This document shows positions 7,313-14,828 of a DNA stretch of 42,987 bases, one piece after another. Under the pieces are notes generated by a model. That model saw only the letters and a list, made by a program, of their open reading frames with translations, did not search any database and had not been told where the DNA came from. This stretch comes from JAAYBG01 sp964411675 (GTDB lineage: Bacteria; Bacillota_I; Bacilli_A; ML615J-28; CAG-698): NCBI GenBank assembly GCA_964411675.1, contig CAYPLR010000010.1, forward strand, positions 1 to 42,987, given 5' to 3'. Positions within the stretch are counted from its first letter, which is position 1. The number at the start of each line of letters is the position of its first letter. The position numbers and the translations under genes were made by a program.

Positions 7313-7576
7313 ATGAGCAAAAAAATATTAAGTGTGGGTAGTGAAGGTCATTTAAGTGATTTGATTATCGGCCAAAAAGCTGTTGTATTAGCGCTTCATA
7401 ATGATAATAAAGCACTGAGAAGGCGATTGCTTGATATGGGAATTACCAAAGGAGTCACCATTGAAGTAAAGAAAAAAGCACCGATGGGAGACCCTATTGA
7501 TATTTTACTAAGAGGATATGAATTATGTATTCGTGAAACCGAAACAAAAAATATTGATATTAGAGTGGTGGAATAA
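7313..7576 (+). CDS. feoA: Ferrous iron transport protein A
   Basis: 87-aa SH3-like cytoplasmic accessory protein of the Feo Fe2+ importer. The core LIIGQKAVVLALHNDNKAL, then RRRLLDMGITKGVTIEV and GDPIDILLRGYELCIRE, is the FeoA pattern. The ATG follows GGAGG. It abuts feoB with no gap (its TAA is followed at once by the feoB ATG), so the two are translated as a pair. It is first in the feoA-feoB-Cys-protein operon, behind a strong promoter overlapped by a DtxR-type dyad. Confidence 0.93.
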   Translation: MSKKILSVGSEGHLSDLIIGQKAVVLALHNDNKALRRRLLDMGITKGVTIEVKKKAPMGDPIDILLRGYELCIRETETKNIDIRVVE

Positions 7577-9556
7577 ATGAAAATAGCATTGGTAGGAAAT
7601 CAGAATAGTGGAAAAACGACACTATTTAATCTGTTAACAGGATTAAATCAAAAAGTAGGGAATTGGGCAGGAGTTACTATTGAAAGAAAAATAGGAACAA
7701 TTCGTAGTACAAACTATGAATTGGTCGACTTGCCAGGGATTTATTCCTTAAGTCCTTACACCCTAGAAGAAGAAATTTCTCGTAAATATATTTTTGAAGA
7801 AAAACCAGACTTAATCATTAATATCATCGATTCTACATCGTTAGAAAGAAGTCTATATCTAACAACACAATTATTGGAGCTAGATAGTAAGGTGATTATT
7901 GCTTTAAATATGGCAGATATCGTTGAGAAAAAAGGAATCTACATCGATATTAATAAACTATCGAAATTGCTGAACACAACAGTGATTAAAATATCAGCAT
8001 TAAAAAACACAGGAATTGAACATTTAATTTCTCATATTCGCCGCAATGAGATTTTAGAGAATATTCACAATAAAATATATTCACCAATGATTGAAGAAAT
8101 CATCGAAGAGGTAAAAATCAATGTCGATCATAGCCGCTTTGCAACGATTAAAACTCTAGAAGAAGATATGATGTTTACTAAGTATCAAAACAAGAAAATA
8201 GAGCAGAAAATTAAAGAAGTGAAAGAATATTACGATAGTGATGTTGAGGAAGTTATTGCGAGTCAGCGCTATGATTATATCGAAGCATTAAAAGAAAAAG
8301 TAGTCGTTACGAAAGAAGTGAAACAATCAACAACCGACAAACTCGATAAAATCTTCCTAAATAAATGGCTAGCAATCCCCATCTTCGCTGTTATTATGAC
8401 AACTATATACATGCTTGCTGTTGGAGTTGTAGGAAACTTTACTGTTGATTTTGTTAATACTAGAATAGGTCAGTTTGGTGAGTGGTTCAGTGGGAAATTG
8501 GAAGCAATTCATACCTCAGCTTGGTTGATAAGTTTAACCGTAGATGGTATTGTTGCTGGTGTAGGAGCTGTATTAAACTTTATTCCTCAATTGATTATTC
8601 TCTTTTTGTTAATTTCGATTTTAGAAGTAACAGGATACATGGCGAGGATTTCCTTTTTCTTAGATAAATTATTTAGAAAAATTGGACTAAGCGGAAAATC
8701 GTTGATACCATTTATTGTTGGTACAGGATGTAGCGTGCCAGGAATCATGTCATGTAGAACGATAGAAAACGAGGAAGAAAGAAAAATGACCATTTTCTTA
8801 ACGCCGTTTATACCTTGCAGTGCAAAATTACCGATTATCATCGTTTTTTCTAGTTTCTTTTTTGAAAAGAATCAAGGAATCATAGCAGCATCATTATACT
8901 TCCTTGCTATTACTGTCATCATTGTCAGTGCACTTATTCTAAAAAAGATATTATTTAAAGGGAAAACATCGGTCTATATATCAGAACTTCCAAAGTATAA
9001 ACTTCCAAGTATGAAATATGTTTTACGAGATGTGTTTGATAAAACATGGTCATTTATAAAAAGAGCGGGAAGTATTATTCTTATATGCTCCATTATCATT
9101 TGGTTTATGCTAAGTTTTTCTTGGAAATTTGAGTATGGAATTTCGGTTGAGAAAAGTATATTAGCAGGGATAGGAAATCTATTTGCTTGGTTCTTTTATC
9201 CAATTATTGGTGAATATAGTTGGGCAGCAACAGTTTCAGCAATCCAAGGATTAGTTGCAAAAGAACAAGTAGTTTCTTCCATGGCAATCATAGCAGGTTT
9301 CGGGGAAGACATAACGGAAACCTCTTTAATCTTTGGAAGTAGCATATTTGCTTTCTTTACACCACTTAGTGCCTATGCTTTTATGATGTTTAATCTATTC
9401 AGTGCGCCATGTTTTGGTGCAATAGGAGCGATGCGTCGAGAATTAGGAAGTACAAAACAAATGTTGAAAGCAATAGGATTTCAAACAGGCTTAGCTTGGA
9501 TTTTTTCAACATTGGTATTTACAATAGGAACTTTAATAGGGGGGATCTTTCTATGA
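7577..9556 (+). CDS. feoB: Ferrous iron transporter FeoB
   Basis: 659-aa Fe2+ importer of the cytoplasmic membrane. The N-terminal G domain has G1 GNQNSGKT (7-14), G3 DLPG (51-54) and G4 NMAD (111-114). A helical spacer follows to about residue 270, then a membrane domain with the two Gate repeats, including the TGCSVPGIMSCR segment and a Cys in FIPCSAKLPI, typical of FeoB pores. Length is normal. The 3' end overlaps the next small gene by four bases (ATGA). Confidence 0.96.
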   Translation: MKIALVGNQNSGKTTLFNLLTGLNQKVGNWAGVTIERKIGTIRSTNYELVDLPGIYSLSPYTLEEEISRKYIFEEKPDLIINIIDSTSLERSLYLTTQLLELDSKVIIALNMADIVEKKGIYIDINKLSKLLNTTVIKISALKNTGIEHLISHIRRNEILENIHNKIYSPMIEEIIEEVKINVDHSRFATIKTLEEDMMFTKYQNKKIEQKIKEVKEYYDSDVEEVIASQRYDYIEALKEKVVVTKEVKQSTTDKLDKIFLNKWLAIPIFAVIMTTIYMLAVGVVGNFTVDFVNTRIGQFGEWFSGKLEAIHTSAWLISLTVDGIVAGVGAVLNFIPQLIILFLLISILEVTGYMARISFFLDKLFRKIGLSGKSLIPFIVGTGCSVPGIMSCRTIENEEERKMTIFLTPFIPCSAKLPIIIVFSSFFFEKNQGIIAASLYFLAITVIIVSALILKKILFKGKTSVYISELPKYKLPSMKYVLRDVFDKTWSFIKRAGSIILICSIIIWFMLSFSWKFEYGISVEKSILAGIGNLFAWFFYPIIGEYSWAATVSAIQGLVAKEQVVSSMAIIAGFGEDITETSLIFGSSIFAFFTPLSAYAFMMFNLFSAPCFGAIGAMRRELGSTKQMLKAIGFQTGLAWIFSTLVFTIGTLIGGIFL

Positions 9557-9729
9557 CAGTATCAGATATTATCATTATAATAGGAATTGTATTATTAGTG
9601 AGCATAGTTATATATTTTAATTTTATTAAGAATAAAAATGCTCCTTGTCATGGATGTTCAAAAGCAAAAACATGCAATTTGACTTGTGATGAAATTAAAA
9701 AACAATTACGAGAAGAATATGAAAAATAG
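9553..9729 (+). CDS. FeoB-associated Cys-rich membrane protein
   Basis: 58-aa protein starting at the ATG that overlaps the feoB stop as ATGA. There is one N-terminal membrane helix (SDIIIIIGIVLLVSIVIYF), then a short tail with CHGCSKAKTCNLTC, four cysteines able to hold iron or another metal near the FeoB exit. This matches the small FeoB-associated Cys-rich proteins (PF12669) found in many Firmicutes feo operons. It is the last gene of the feo operon. The next promoter (zinc block) begins 33 bases later. Confidence 0.85.
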   Translation: MTVSDIIIIIGIVLLVSIVIYFNFIKNKNAPCHGCSKAKTCNLTCDEIKKQLREEYEK

Positions 9730-9761
9730 AAATTATTACATCTTTAGAATAAGAAAAAACA

Positions 9762-9790
9762 TTGTCTAGTAAGTTAAAAAGGCGTATAAT
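9762..9790 (+). promoter_or_regulatory. Promoter of the czrA-ATPase operon
   Basis: TTGTCT (9762-9767), 17-nt spacer, TATAAT (9785-9790). Confidence 0.8.
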
Positions 9791-9793
9791 ATG

Positions 9794-9825
9794 CACATAT
9801 GAACAAACGTTCATATGTGTTTTTT
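9794..9825. promoter_or_regulatory. ArsR/SmtB-type operator, also terminator-like
   Basis: CACATATGAAC (9794-9804), spacer AAAC, GTTCATATGTG (9809-9819): a perfect 11-bp dyad at the transcription start, containing the ATATGAAC/GTTCATAT core usual for SmtB/CzrA operators. As RNA it is a hairpin followed by TTTTTT (9820-9825), so it could also end read-through from the feo operon. Confidence 0.8.
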
Positions 9826-9841
9826 GTTAGAGAGGTGCGTT

Positions 9842-10120
9842 ATGGAACATTTAGATAAATGTATTAATATATTTAAGTCTTTGGGAGATGAAACGAGATT
9901 AAAAATCATCGCTGAAATATTTGATGAGAGTAAATCCGTATCAACGATTGCAAGTAATGTAAATTTGACACAATCTGCTGTATCTCATCAACTACAGTTT
10001 TTAAAAATGAATGATATTGTAAAGAGTGAAAGAAAAGGAAAAGCCGTGTATTATGGTCTTAGTGATGAACATGTTAAGACCATTCTAGAACAAGTATTTA
10101 GACACGTTGCTCATCGATAA
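9842..10120 (+). CDS. czrA: ArsR/SmtB-family zinc/cobalt-sensing repressor (CzrA type)
   Basis: 92-aa winged-helix repressor. The DNA-reading helix lies in NLTQSAVSHQLQFLKMNDIV. The alpha5 metal site of CzrA/SmtB is fully kept: D75, H77, H88 and H91 have exactly the spacing of CzrA D84, H86, H97 and H100. The CadC-type N-terminal Cys site is absent. It should therefore respond to Zn2+ (or Co2+) rather than Cd/Pb. The start is ATG 9842 with GAGAGGTG upstream; a reading from 9815 runs into the operator and is rejected. The operator dyad lies on the promoter, so it is probably autoregulated, and it is followed two bases later by the ATPase gene. Confidence 0.9.
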   Translation: MEHLDKCINIFKSLGDETRLKIIAEIFDESKSVSTIASNVNLTQSAVSHQLQFLKMNDIVKSERKGKAVYYGLSDEHVKTILEQVFRHVAHR

Positions 10121-10122
10121 TT

Positions 10123-12534
10123 ATGAAAAATTTCGTCCGACAATTTAAGATTGAAAATGCTAGTAGTAATATGCTTGTTAAGGCTGAGGTTCTTTTAGAA
10201 AAATTAATCGGTAAAGGTAACTTTTCTATTAACAAAGAGAGATCAATATTAACAATCACATATAAAGATGATTTTGAAATAAATGCTAAAACAGTAGAAA
10301 TTATCGATCTAATTGAAAGTATCGATGAAGATATTGAAATAAAGGAACGAGAAATAAAACCATGTTATCGAAAGGTTTTAATTTTAGAGAATCTTGATTG
10401 TGCTAATTGTGCGGCAAAAATCGAAAGAATTGCTAAGAGACAATTTAACCATGAATTTGTTGTTGTTGATTTCGCTACAAAGAAATTTATTATTGAAACG
10501 ACAGATGTAGAATTATTAAGTGAATTGGAAAAACGAGTTCAAGAAATTGCTACTTCTGTTGATAGTGAAATAAATGTAACTGAAAATACAAAGAAACAAT
10601 TTGGAGACATATCAACACAAGTAAAAGTGGATAGAAAAAGGCGCAATGAATTTATCATTGGATTTAGTATATTCATGGTTGGATTTATTCTAAAAACAAT
10701 TCTAAATAGTATAAGCTATGAAAATGAATTTGTAAAATTATTAATTATTTATGTGTTATATATTCCCGCATATATTTTATTAGCAAAAGACGTTTTATAT
10801 GGTGCTTTTAAAAACATCGCTTCTGGTCGAGTTTTTGATGAAAAGTTTTTAATGTCACTGGCAACTATTGTTGCGCTAAGTATTAAATATTACGACGAAG
10901 CTTTATTTGTTATCATCTTTTACAAATTGGGAGAACTTTTCCAACAATATGCAGTGAATTATTCTCGTAAGTCAATTGCTGCGTTAATGAACTTTCAGCC
11001 ACAAAAAGCAAACATTGAAATTAATGGAGAAGTGATGGAAGTTGATCCCAACGAAGTTGTACTTGGTGATGTATTATTAGTAAATCCAGGAGAAAGAATT
11101 GCTCTCGATGGAGAAGTAATGGCAGGAAATGCTTCCTTAGATGTTTCAGCATTAACAGGGGAAAGCATTGAAAAATCTGTTACAGTTGGTGATGAAGTAT
11201 TATCAGGCGCCATTTGTAACGATGGTAATTTACGAGTAAAAGTGAAACGAATTTATGAAGACTCGATGGTTTCTAAAATTTTAAACATGGTTGAAAATGC
11301 CAGTACATTAAAATCAAAATCAGAAACGTTTATTTCTAAATTTGCGAAAGTATATACTCCAATTGTAGTAATTTTTGCAGTTTTGATTGCTGTATTTATT
11401 CCTTTTATTAGTCCAAAATATGATATAGCATGGGAAAATGGTTTTAAAGAATCCATTCGAGTAGCGATGATTTTTTTAGTGGTATCCTGTCCATGTGCTT
11501 TGGTAATTTCTATTCCTTTGGGATTTTTTGGAGGTATTGGTGGTGCTAGTAAACAAGGTATTCTCATCAAAGGAAGTAATTATCTAGAAGCATTAAATGG
11601 AGTGAAGACCTTTGTTTTTGATAAAACAGGAACCATAACTCAAGGCAATTTTAGAGTTAAAAAAATTGTTTCTTTGGGTACATATACAGAAGAAGAACTC
11701 TTATATTATGCAGCTCATGTTGAGGTGGGTAGCAACCATCCAATTGCAAAAGCAATTCTATTACACTACGAAGGTATCATTGATTCATCAAAGGTGGTTT
11801 CCATTAATCCAATTTCCAATCGAGGAATTAGTGCAATTGTTGATCAAACAAATGTAGACGTAGGTCGCGTGGATTACTTAAAACAACTGAAAGTACGAGT
11901 TAGGGATTCCGTACGAAAATTACCTAATTTATTTGTTGCCATTAATGGTAGAGCAGAAGGATATTTTATTATTGAAGACACAATTAAAGATAAAGCAAAA
12001 GAAACCATTGATGAATTAAAAAGTATGGGAATCAATAATAACATCATTTTAACTGGTGATAGTGAAAAAATAACTACGAAAGTAGCATCAAAATTAAACA
12101 TCGATGAATATTACTATGAAATGAATCCAATCGAGAAAGTGCAAAAGATAGAAGAGATTAAAAAACGCAATCCTAATCAAAAGGTTGCTTTTGTAGGAGA
12201 TGGCGTCAACGATGCTCCTGTGTTAAGTAGTGCTGATATTGGTATTGCTATGGGAGCTTTGGGTAGTGATGCTGCAATTGAGGTTGCAGATATTGTCTTA
12301 ATGACTGATGAATTATCAAAACTTCCTACAGCATTAAAAATAGCAAGAAAAACAAGAAGAATTGTTATTCAAAACATTATTTTAGCACTCGCTATCAAGT
12401 TAGTCGTTTTAATTATTGCTCCACTGAATATAGATGGAATTAACCAATTTTTGATTTATGAAGCGATATTCGCAGATGTTGGTGTGTCATTAATTGCAAT
12501 ATTAAACTCGTTAAGAGCGATGAACGTGAGGTAA
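10123..12534 (+). CDS. P1B-type heavy-metal ATPase, Zn/Cd/Pb exporter (ZntA/CadA type)
   Basis: 803-aa membrane pump that should expel Zn2+ (also Cd2+, Pb2+). The first 78 residues resemble a ferredoxin-like HMA fold without a CxxC. A real metal-binding domain with CANC (93-96) follows, then TGES (345-348), the metal-path motif CPC (456-458), the phosphorylated DKTGT (D500), the SNHP motif and GDGVNDAP. TM7 has a Lys (ALAIKLVV) and TM8 an Asp (FADVGVSLIA), as in P1B-2 pumps such as ZntA. It starts two bases after czrA and ends two bases before rimM. The CzrA alpha5 site points to zinc as the natural signal. Confidence 0.92.
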   Translation: MKNFVRQFKIENASSNMLVKAEVLLEKLIGKGNFSINKERSILTITYKDDFEINAKTVEIIDLIESIDEDIEIKEREIKPCYRKVLILENLDCANCAAKIERIAKRQFNHEFVVVDFATKKFIIETTDVELLSELEKRVQEIATSVDSEINVTENTKKQFGDISTQVKVDRKRRNEFIIGFSIFMVGFILKTILNSISYENEFVKLLIIYVLYIPAYILLAKDVLYGAFKNIASGRVFDEKFLMSLATIVALSIKYYDEALFVIIFYKLGELFQQYAVNYSRKSIAALMNFQPQKANIEINGEVMEVDPNEVVLGDVLLVNPGERIALDGEVMAGNASLDVSALTGESIEKSVTVGDEVLSGAICNDGNLRVKVKRIYEDSMVSKILNMVENASTLKSKSETFISKFAKVYTPIVVIFAVLIAVFIPFISPKYDIAWENGFKESIRVAMIFLVVSCPCALVISIPLGFFGGIGGASKQGILIKGSNYLEALNGVKTFVFDKTGTITQGNFRVKKIVSLGTYTEEELLYYAAHVEVGSNHPIAKAILLHYEGIIDSSKVVSINPISNRGISAIVDQTNVDVGRVDYLKQLKVRVRDSVRKLPNLFVAINGRAEGYFIIEDTIKDKAKETIDELKSMGINNNIILTGDSEKITTKVASKLNIDEYYYEMNPIEKVQKIEEIKKRNPNQKVAFVGDGVNDAPVLSSADIGIAMGALGSDAAIEVADIVLMTDELSKLPTALKIARKTRRIVIQNIILALAIKLVVLIIAPLNIDGINQFLIYEAIFADVGVSLIAILNSLRAMNVR

Positions 12535-12536
12535 CT

Positions 12537-13043
12537 ATGGAATATTATTTAGTAGGGTCAATTCTAGCAACACACGGAATTAAAGGAGAACTAAAAGTAA
12601 AAATAGAAACGAGTTTTCCTGAAGAAAGATTTAAAAAAGGAAATAAATTATATCTTAAAAACAATCAAACCTATCAAGAAATTGTGATTAATAGTTATAG
12701 AATACATAAAGAAATGGCTTTAATTACCATTAATGATTTACTAAATATTAATGATGTTTTAGAGTTTGTTGGAAAAGATATCTATGTTGATAGTTTGTCA
12801 CGAAAGAGTTTACAAAAGGATGATTTTTACTATAGTGAAATTATTGGTTTAGTGGTTCTTGATGAAAAACACAATTTATTAGGTAATGTTAGTGATATTA
12901 TGGAAGTTCCCCAAGGAGAAATACTTGTCATCACCAAGCAAGATGGAAAAGAAGCACTAGTTCCTTTTGTTGGGGAATATGTTAAGAGAATTGATCTTAA
13001 AAAAGGATTTGTAGAAATCTGCCCCATCGAGGGACTATTATGA
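12537..13043 (+). CDS. rimM: 16S rRNA processing protein RimM
   Basis: 168-aa 30S assembly factor that binds S19 and matures the 16S rRNA head. The N-terminal RimM domain (YYLVGSILATHGIKGELKVKI) and the C-terminal PRC-barrel (DDFYYSEIIGLVVLDEKH..., EALVPFVGEYVKRID) are both complete. Start ATG 12537 follows GAGGTAACT, two bases after the ATPase stop. The stop TGA overlaps the trmD ATG (ATGA). There is no clear promoter between the ATPase gene and rimM, so part or all of its transcription may come from the zinc-controlled promoter at 9762. Confidence 0.94.
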   Translation: MEYYLVGSILATHGIKGELKVKIETSFPEERFKKGNKLYLKNNQTYQEIVINSYRIHKEMALITINDLLNINDVLEFVGKDIYVDSLSRKSLQKDDFYYSEIIGLVVLDEKHNLLGNVSDIMEVPQGEILVITKQDGKEALVPFVGEYVKRIDLKKGFVEICPIEGLL

Positions 13044-13783
13044 TCATCGACGTTTTAACACTATTTCCTGAAATGTTTATGGGAATCATAAACTCTTCTA
13101 TTATCAAAAGAGCAATTGAAAAGCAAGCTGTAACCATTAATATTCACGATTTTCGCCAATATTCTGAAAAGAAGAACTTGCGAGTGGATGACTACTCTTA
13201 TGGCGGTGGTGCAGGAATGATTATTGAAGTACAACCGATTGTTGATTGCTTGAGATCCATACCTAATTTTTCCGCAGCTAAAAAAATAATTACTACTCCT
13301 TGTGGAGTACCTTATTCGCAAGAGAAGGCTACTTCCTATGCAAATGAACAACATCTAATTATTATTTGTGGTCATTATGAAGGAATTGATAACCGTATCA
13401 CTCATTACATTGATGAAGAAGTTTCTATTGGTGATTTTATATTAACAGGAGGGGAGATAGCTGCTCTAGCAATCATTGACAGTGTAGTAAGGTTGATACC
13501 TCAAGTATTGGGGAATGAGGAATCGATTGAAGTAGAAAGTTTTGATAATGATTTATTAGAGTTTCCTCAATATACTAGACCTGTTGATTTTGAAGGACAT
13601 CTAGTTCCTGAAGTCTTATTATCGGGAAATCACGAAAATATTAGGAAATGGCGTCGTTTTAAATCTCTAGAAAACACAGCAAAACATAGGCCTGATTTAT
13701 TAGTGAAAGCAAATTTAACGAAAGAAGATAAAAAATTCTTAGAAATGATTGAAAAAAATGAAGACCTTAAAACTAATAATTAG
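13040..13783 (+). CDS. trmD: tRNA (guanine-37-N1) methyltransferase
   Basis: 247-aa SPOUT methyltransferase that makes m1G37 in tRNAs using S-adenosylmethionine and so prevents +1 frameshifts. The N-terminus MIIDVLTLFPEMFMGIINSS and the knot region GHYEGIDNRITHYIDEEVSIGDFILTGGE are diagnostic. FDNDLLEFPQYTRP and KWRRFKSLENTAKHRPDLL follow as usual. It overlaps rimM by four bases and its end overlaps the next gene by 26 bases. The order rimM-trmD-(lipoprotein)-rplS keeps the classic Firmicutes operon apart from the extra gene. Confidence 0.96.
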   Translation: MIIDVLTLFPEMFMGIINSSIIKRAIEKQAVTINIHDFRQYSEKKNLRVDDYSYGGGAGMIIEVQPIVDCLRSIPNFSAAKKIITTPCGVPYSQEKATSYANEQHLIIICGHYEGIDNRITHYIDEEVSIGDFILTGGEIAALAIIDSVVRLIPQVLGNEESIEVESFDNDLLEFPQYTRPVDFEGHLVPEVLLSGNHENIRKWRRFKSLENTAKHRPDLLVKANLTKEDKKFLEMIEKNEDLKTNN

Positions 13784-14210
13784 TATAGTTGGATTGATAG
13801 CTATCATACTTTTTAGCGGATGTCATAAAAAAAATATCAGGGCAATCAGTGATGCTCAAGAATTCGATGCATTGATTACTGACGAAGAAGTATTAAAATA
13901 TGATATGAGGTTGCGTGATGAGTGTATTGAGGAAGGACATATCGCTAATTTTATGTGTTTTGGTCCAGACATTGTAGAAGACTATTCGATGAAAATCGAA
14001 AAACTGGTTCATAGTATTTTATTATCCTATCCCAACAAAACAAAAGGAATCGTTGTGATAACAACGGATGATCAGTATGCTTTAATGATGCTGCAAGCAT
14101 TAGAGATAGAAGGCTATACTGCTCTTTATTATTACAAAGGGGGATATCATCAATATGTTCATGATAAACAAGGAAATTTTGTTCCTGAAAAAGGATGTAA
14201 TTGTGGATAG
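13758..14210 (+). CDS. Rhodanese-like lipoprotein, probably catalytically inactive
   Basis: 150-aa protein with signal peptide and lipobox LFSGC (lipidated C22), so anchored outside the membrane. The body resembles a rhodanese fold: YDMRLRDECIEEGHIANFMCF looks like the 'D-R-x-x-E-x-x-x-GHI-x-GA' stretch, and ALEIEGYTALYYYKGGYHQY like the C-terminal 'L...GY..VYYLKGG'. The active-site Cys loop is replaced by TTDDQ, so sulfur transfer at the usual site is not expected. The tail carries CNCG. The start is ATG 13758; a TTG nine bases earlier is possible. It overlaps trmD by 26 bases with no clear ribosome binding site, implying coupled translation. Confidence 0.6.
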   Translation: MKTLKLIISIVGLIAIILFSGCHKKNIRAISDAQEFDALITDEEVLKYDMRLRDECIEEGHIANFMCFGPDIVEDYSMKIEKLVHSILLSYPNKTKGIVVITTDDQYALMMLQALEIEGYTALYYYKGGYHQYVHDKQGNFVPEKGCNCG

Positions 14211-14233
14211 AGTTAAAATTCAAAATAAAAAAC

Positions 14234-14262
14234 TTGCTTTTTTTGAATAAATAATATATAAT
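14234..14262 (+). promoter_or_regulatory. Promoter for rplS
   Basis: TTGCTT (14234-14239), 17-nt spacer, TATAAT (14257-14262). The expected RNA start is near 14269. Confidence 0.75.
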
Positions 14263-14268
14263 ATACAA

Positions 14269-14355
14269 GGTTAATATATTTAACTAGTCACGATGCTCCG
14301 CTACTATTAAAATAGAAGATAGGAATGAGCATTGGTAGAAGGAGCGTGAAAACAA
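14269..14355 (+). promoter_or_regulatory. Structured 5' leader of rplS with two alternative pairings
   Basis: Form 1: CAC (14289), GCTCC (14295-14299) and CTAC (14301-14304) pair with GTAG (14335-14338), GGAGC (14341-14345) and GTG (14346-14348); GGAGC is the ribosome binding site, so it is hidden. Form 2: ATGCTC (14293-14298) pairs with GAGCAT (14327-14332), which frees it. L19 leaders that allow autoregulation are known in Firmicutes; this one may be of that kind. Confidence 0.65.
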
Positions 14356-14703
14356 ATGAGTCAACAATTACTTGATGCTATTACGAAAGAGTATTTGAAA
14401 AAAGATGTTCCTGATTTTCGTCCTGGTGATAATGTAAAAGTACACATTAAAATTATTGAGGGAGATCGTGAACGTGTCCAAATATTTGAAGGATTAGTAA
14501 TTAAAAGACGTGGTGGAGGAGTTAGCGAAACATTTACAGTTCGTAAAAACTCTTATGGTATAGGTGTTGAAAAAACATTCCCTATCCATTCTCCAGCAGT
14601 GGACAAAATCGAAGTTGTTCGTCGTGGTAAAGTTAGAAGAGCGAAACTTAATTACATTCGTACTTTATCTGCTAAGGCTGCTCGTATCAAAGAGCGCTTG
14701 TAA
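14356..14703 (+). CDS. rplS: 50S ribosomal protein L19
   Basis: 115-aa L19, located at the 30S-50S interface. FRPGDNVKVHIKIIEGDRER, then VQIFEGLVIKRRGGG and ETFTVRKNSYGIGVEKTFPI are the family signature, ending in the KVRRAKLNYIR segment. The ATG is preceded by AAGGAG inside the 3' arm of the leader hairpin. It has its own promoter and terminator, so although it lies after trmD it can be expressed on its own. Confidence 0.97.
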   Translation: MSQQLLDAITKEYLKKDVPDFRPGDNVKVHIKIIEGDRERVQIFEGLVIKRRGGGVSETFTVRKNSYGIGVEKTFPIHSPAVDKIEVVRRGKVRRAKLNYIRTLSAKAARIKERL

Positions 14704-14715
14704 GTTATTAAAAAT

Positions 14716-14744
14716 AAAGGTGTCGGCATAAACGGCACCTTTTT
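14716..14744 (+). terminator. Terminator of rplS
   Basis: A 10-bp stem AAAGGTGTCG/CGGCACCTTT (one G-U pair) with a T-run. Confidence 0.85.
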
Positions 14745-14771
14745 AAATTTTGAAATACTTTCATGAAAAAC

Positions 14772-14800
14772 TTGCAAAGATAATATATCTATGTTAGAAT
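14772..14800 (+). promoter_or_regulatory. Promoter of ccpA
   Basis: TTGCAA (14772-14777), 17-nt spacer, TAGAAT (14795-14800). Confidence 0.65.
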
Positions 14801-14828
14801 ATACAAGTAGAAGGTAGGAGGAAGAATC

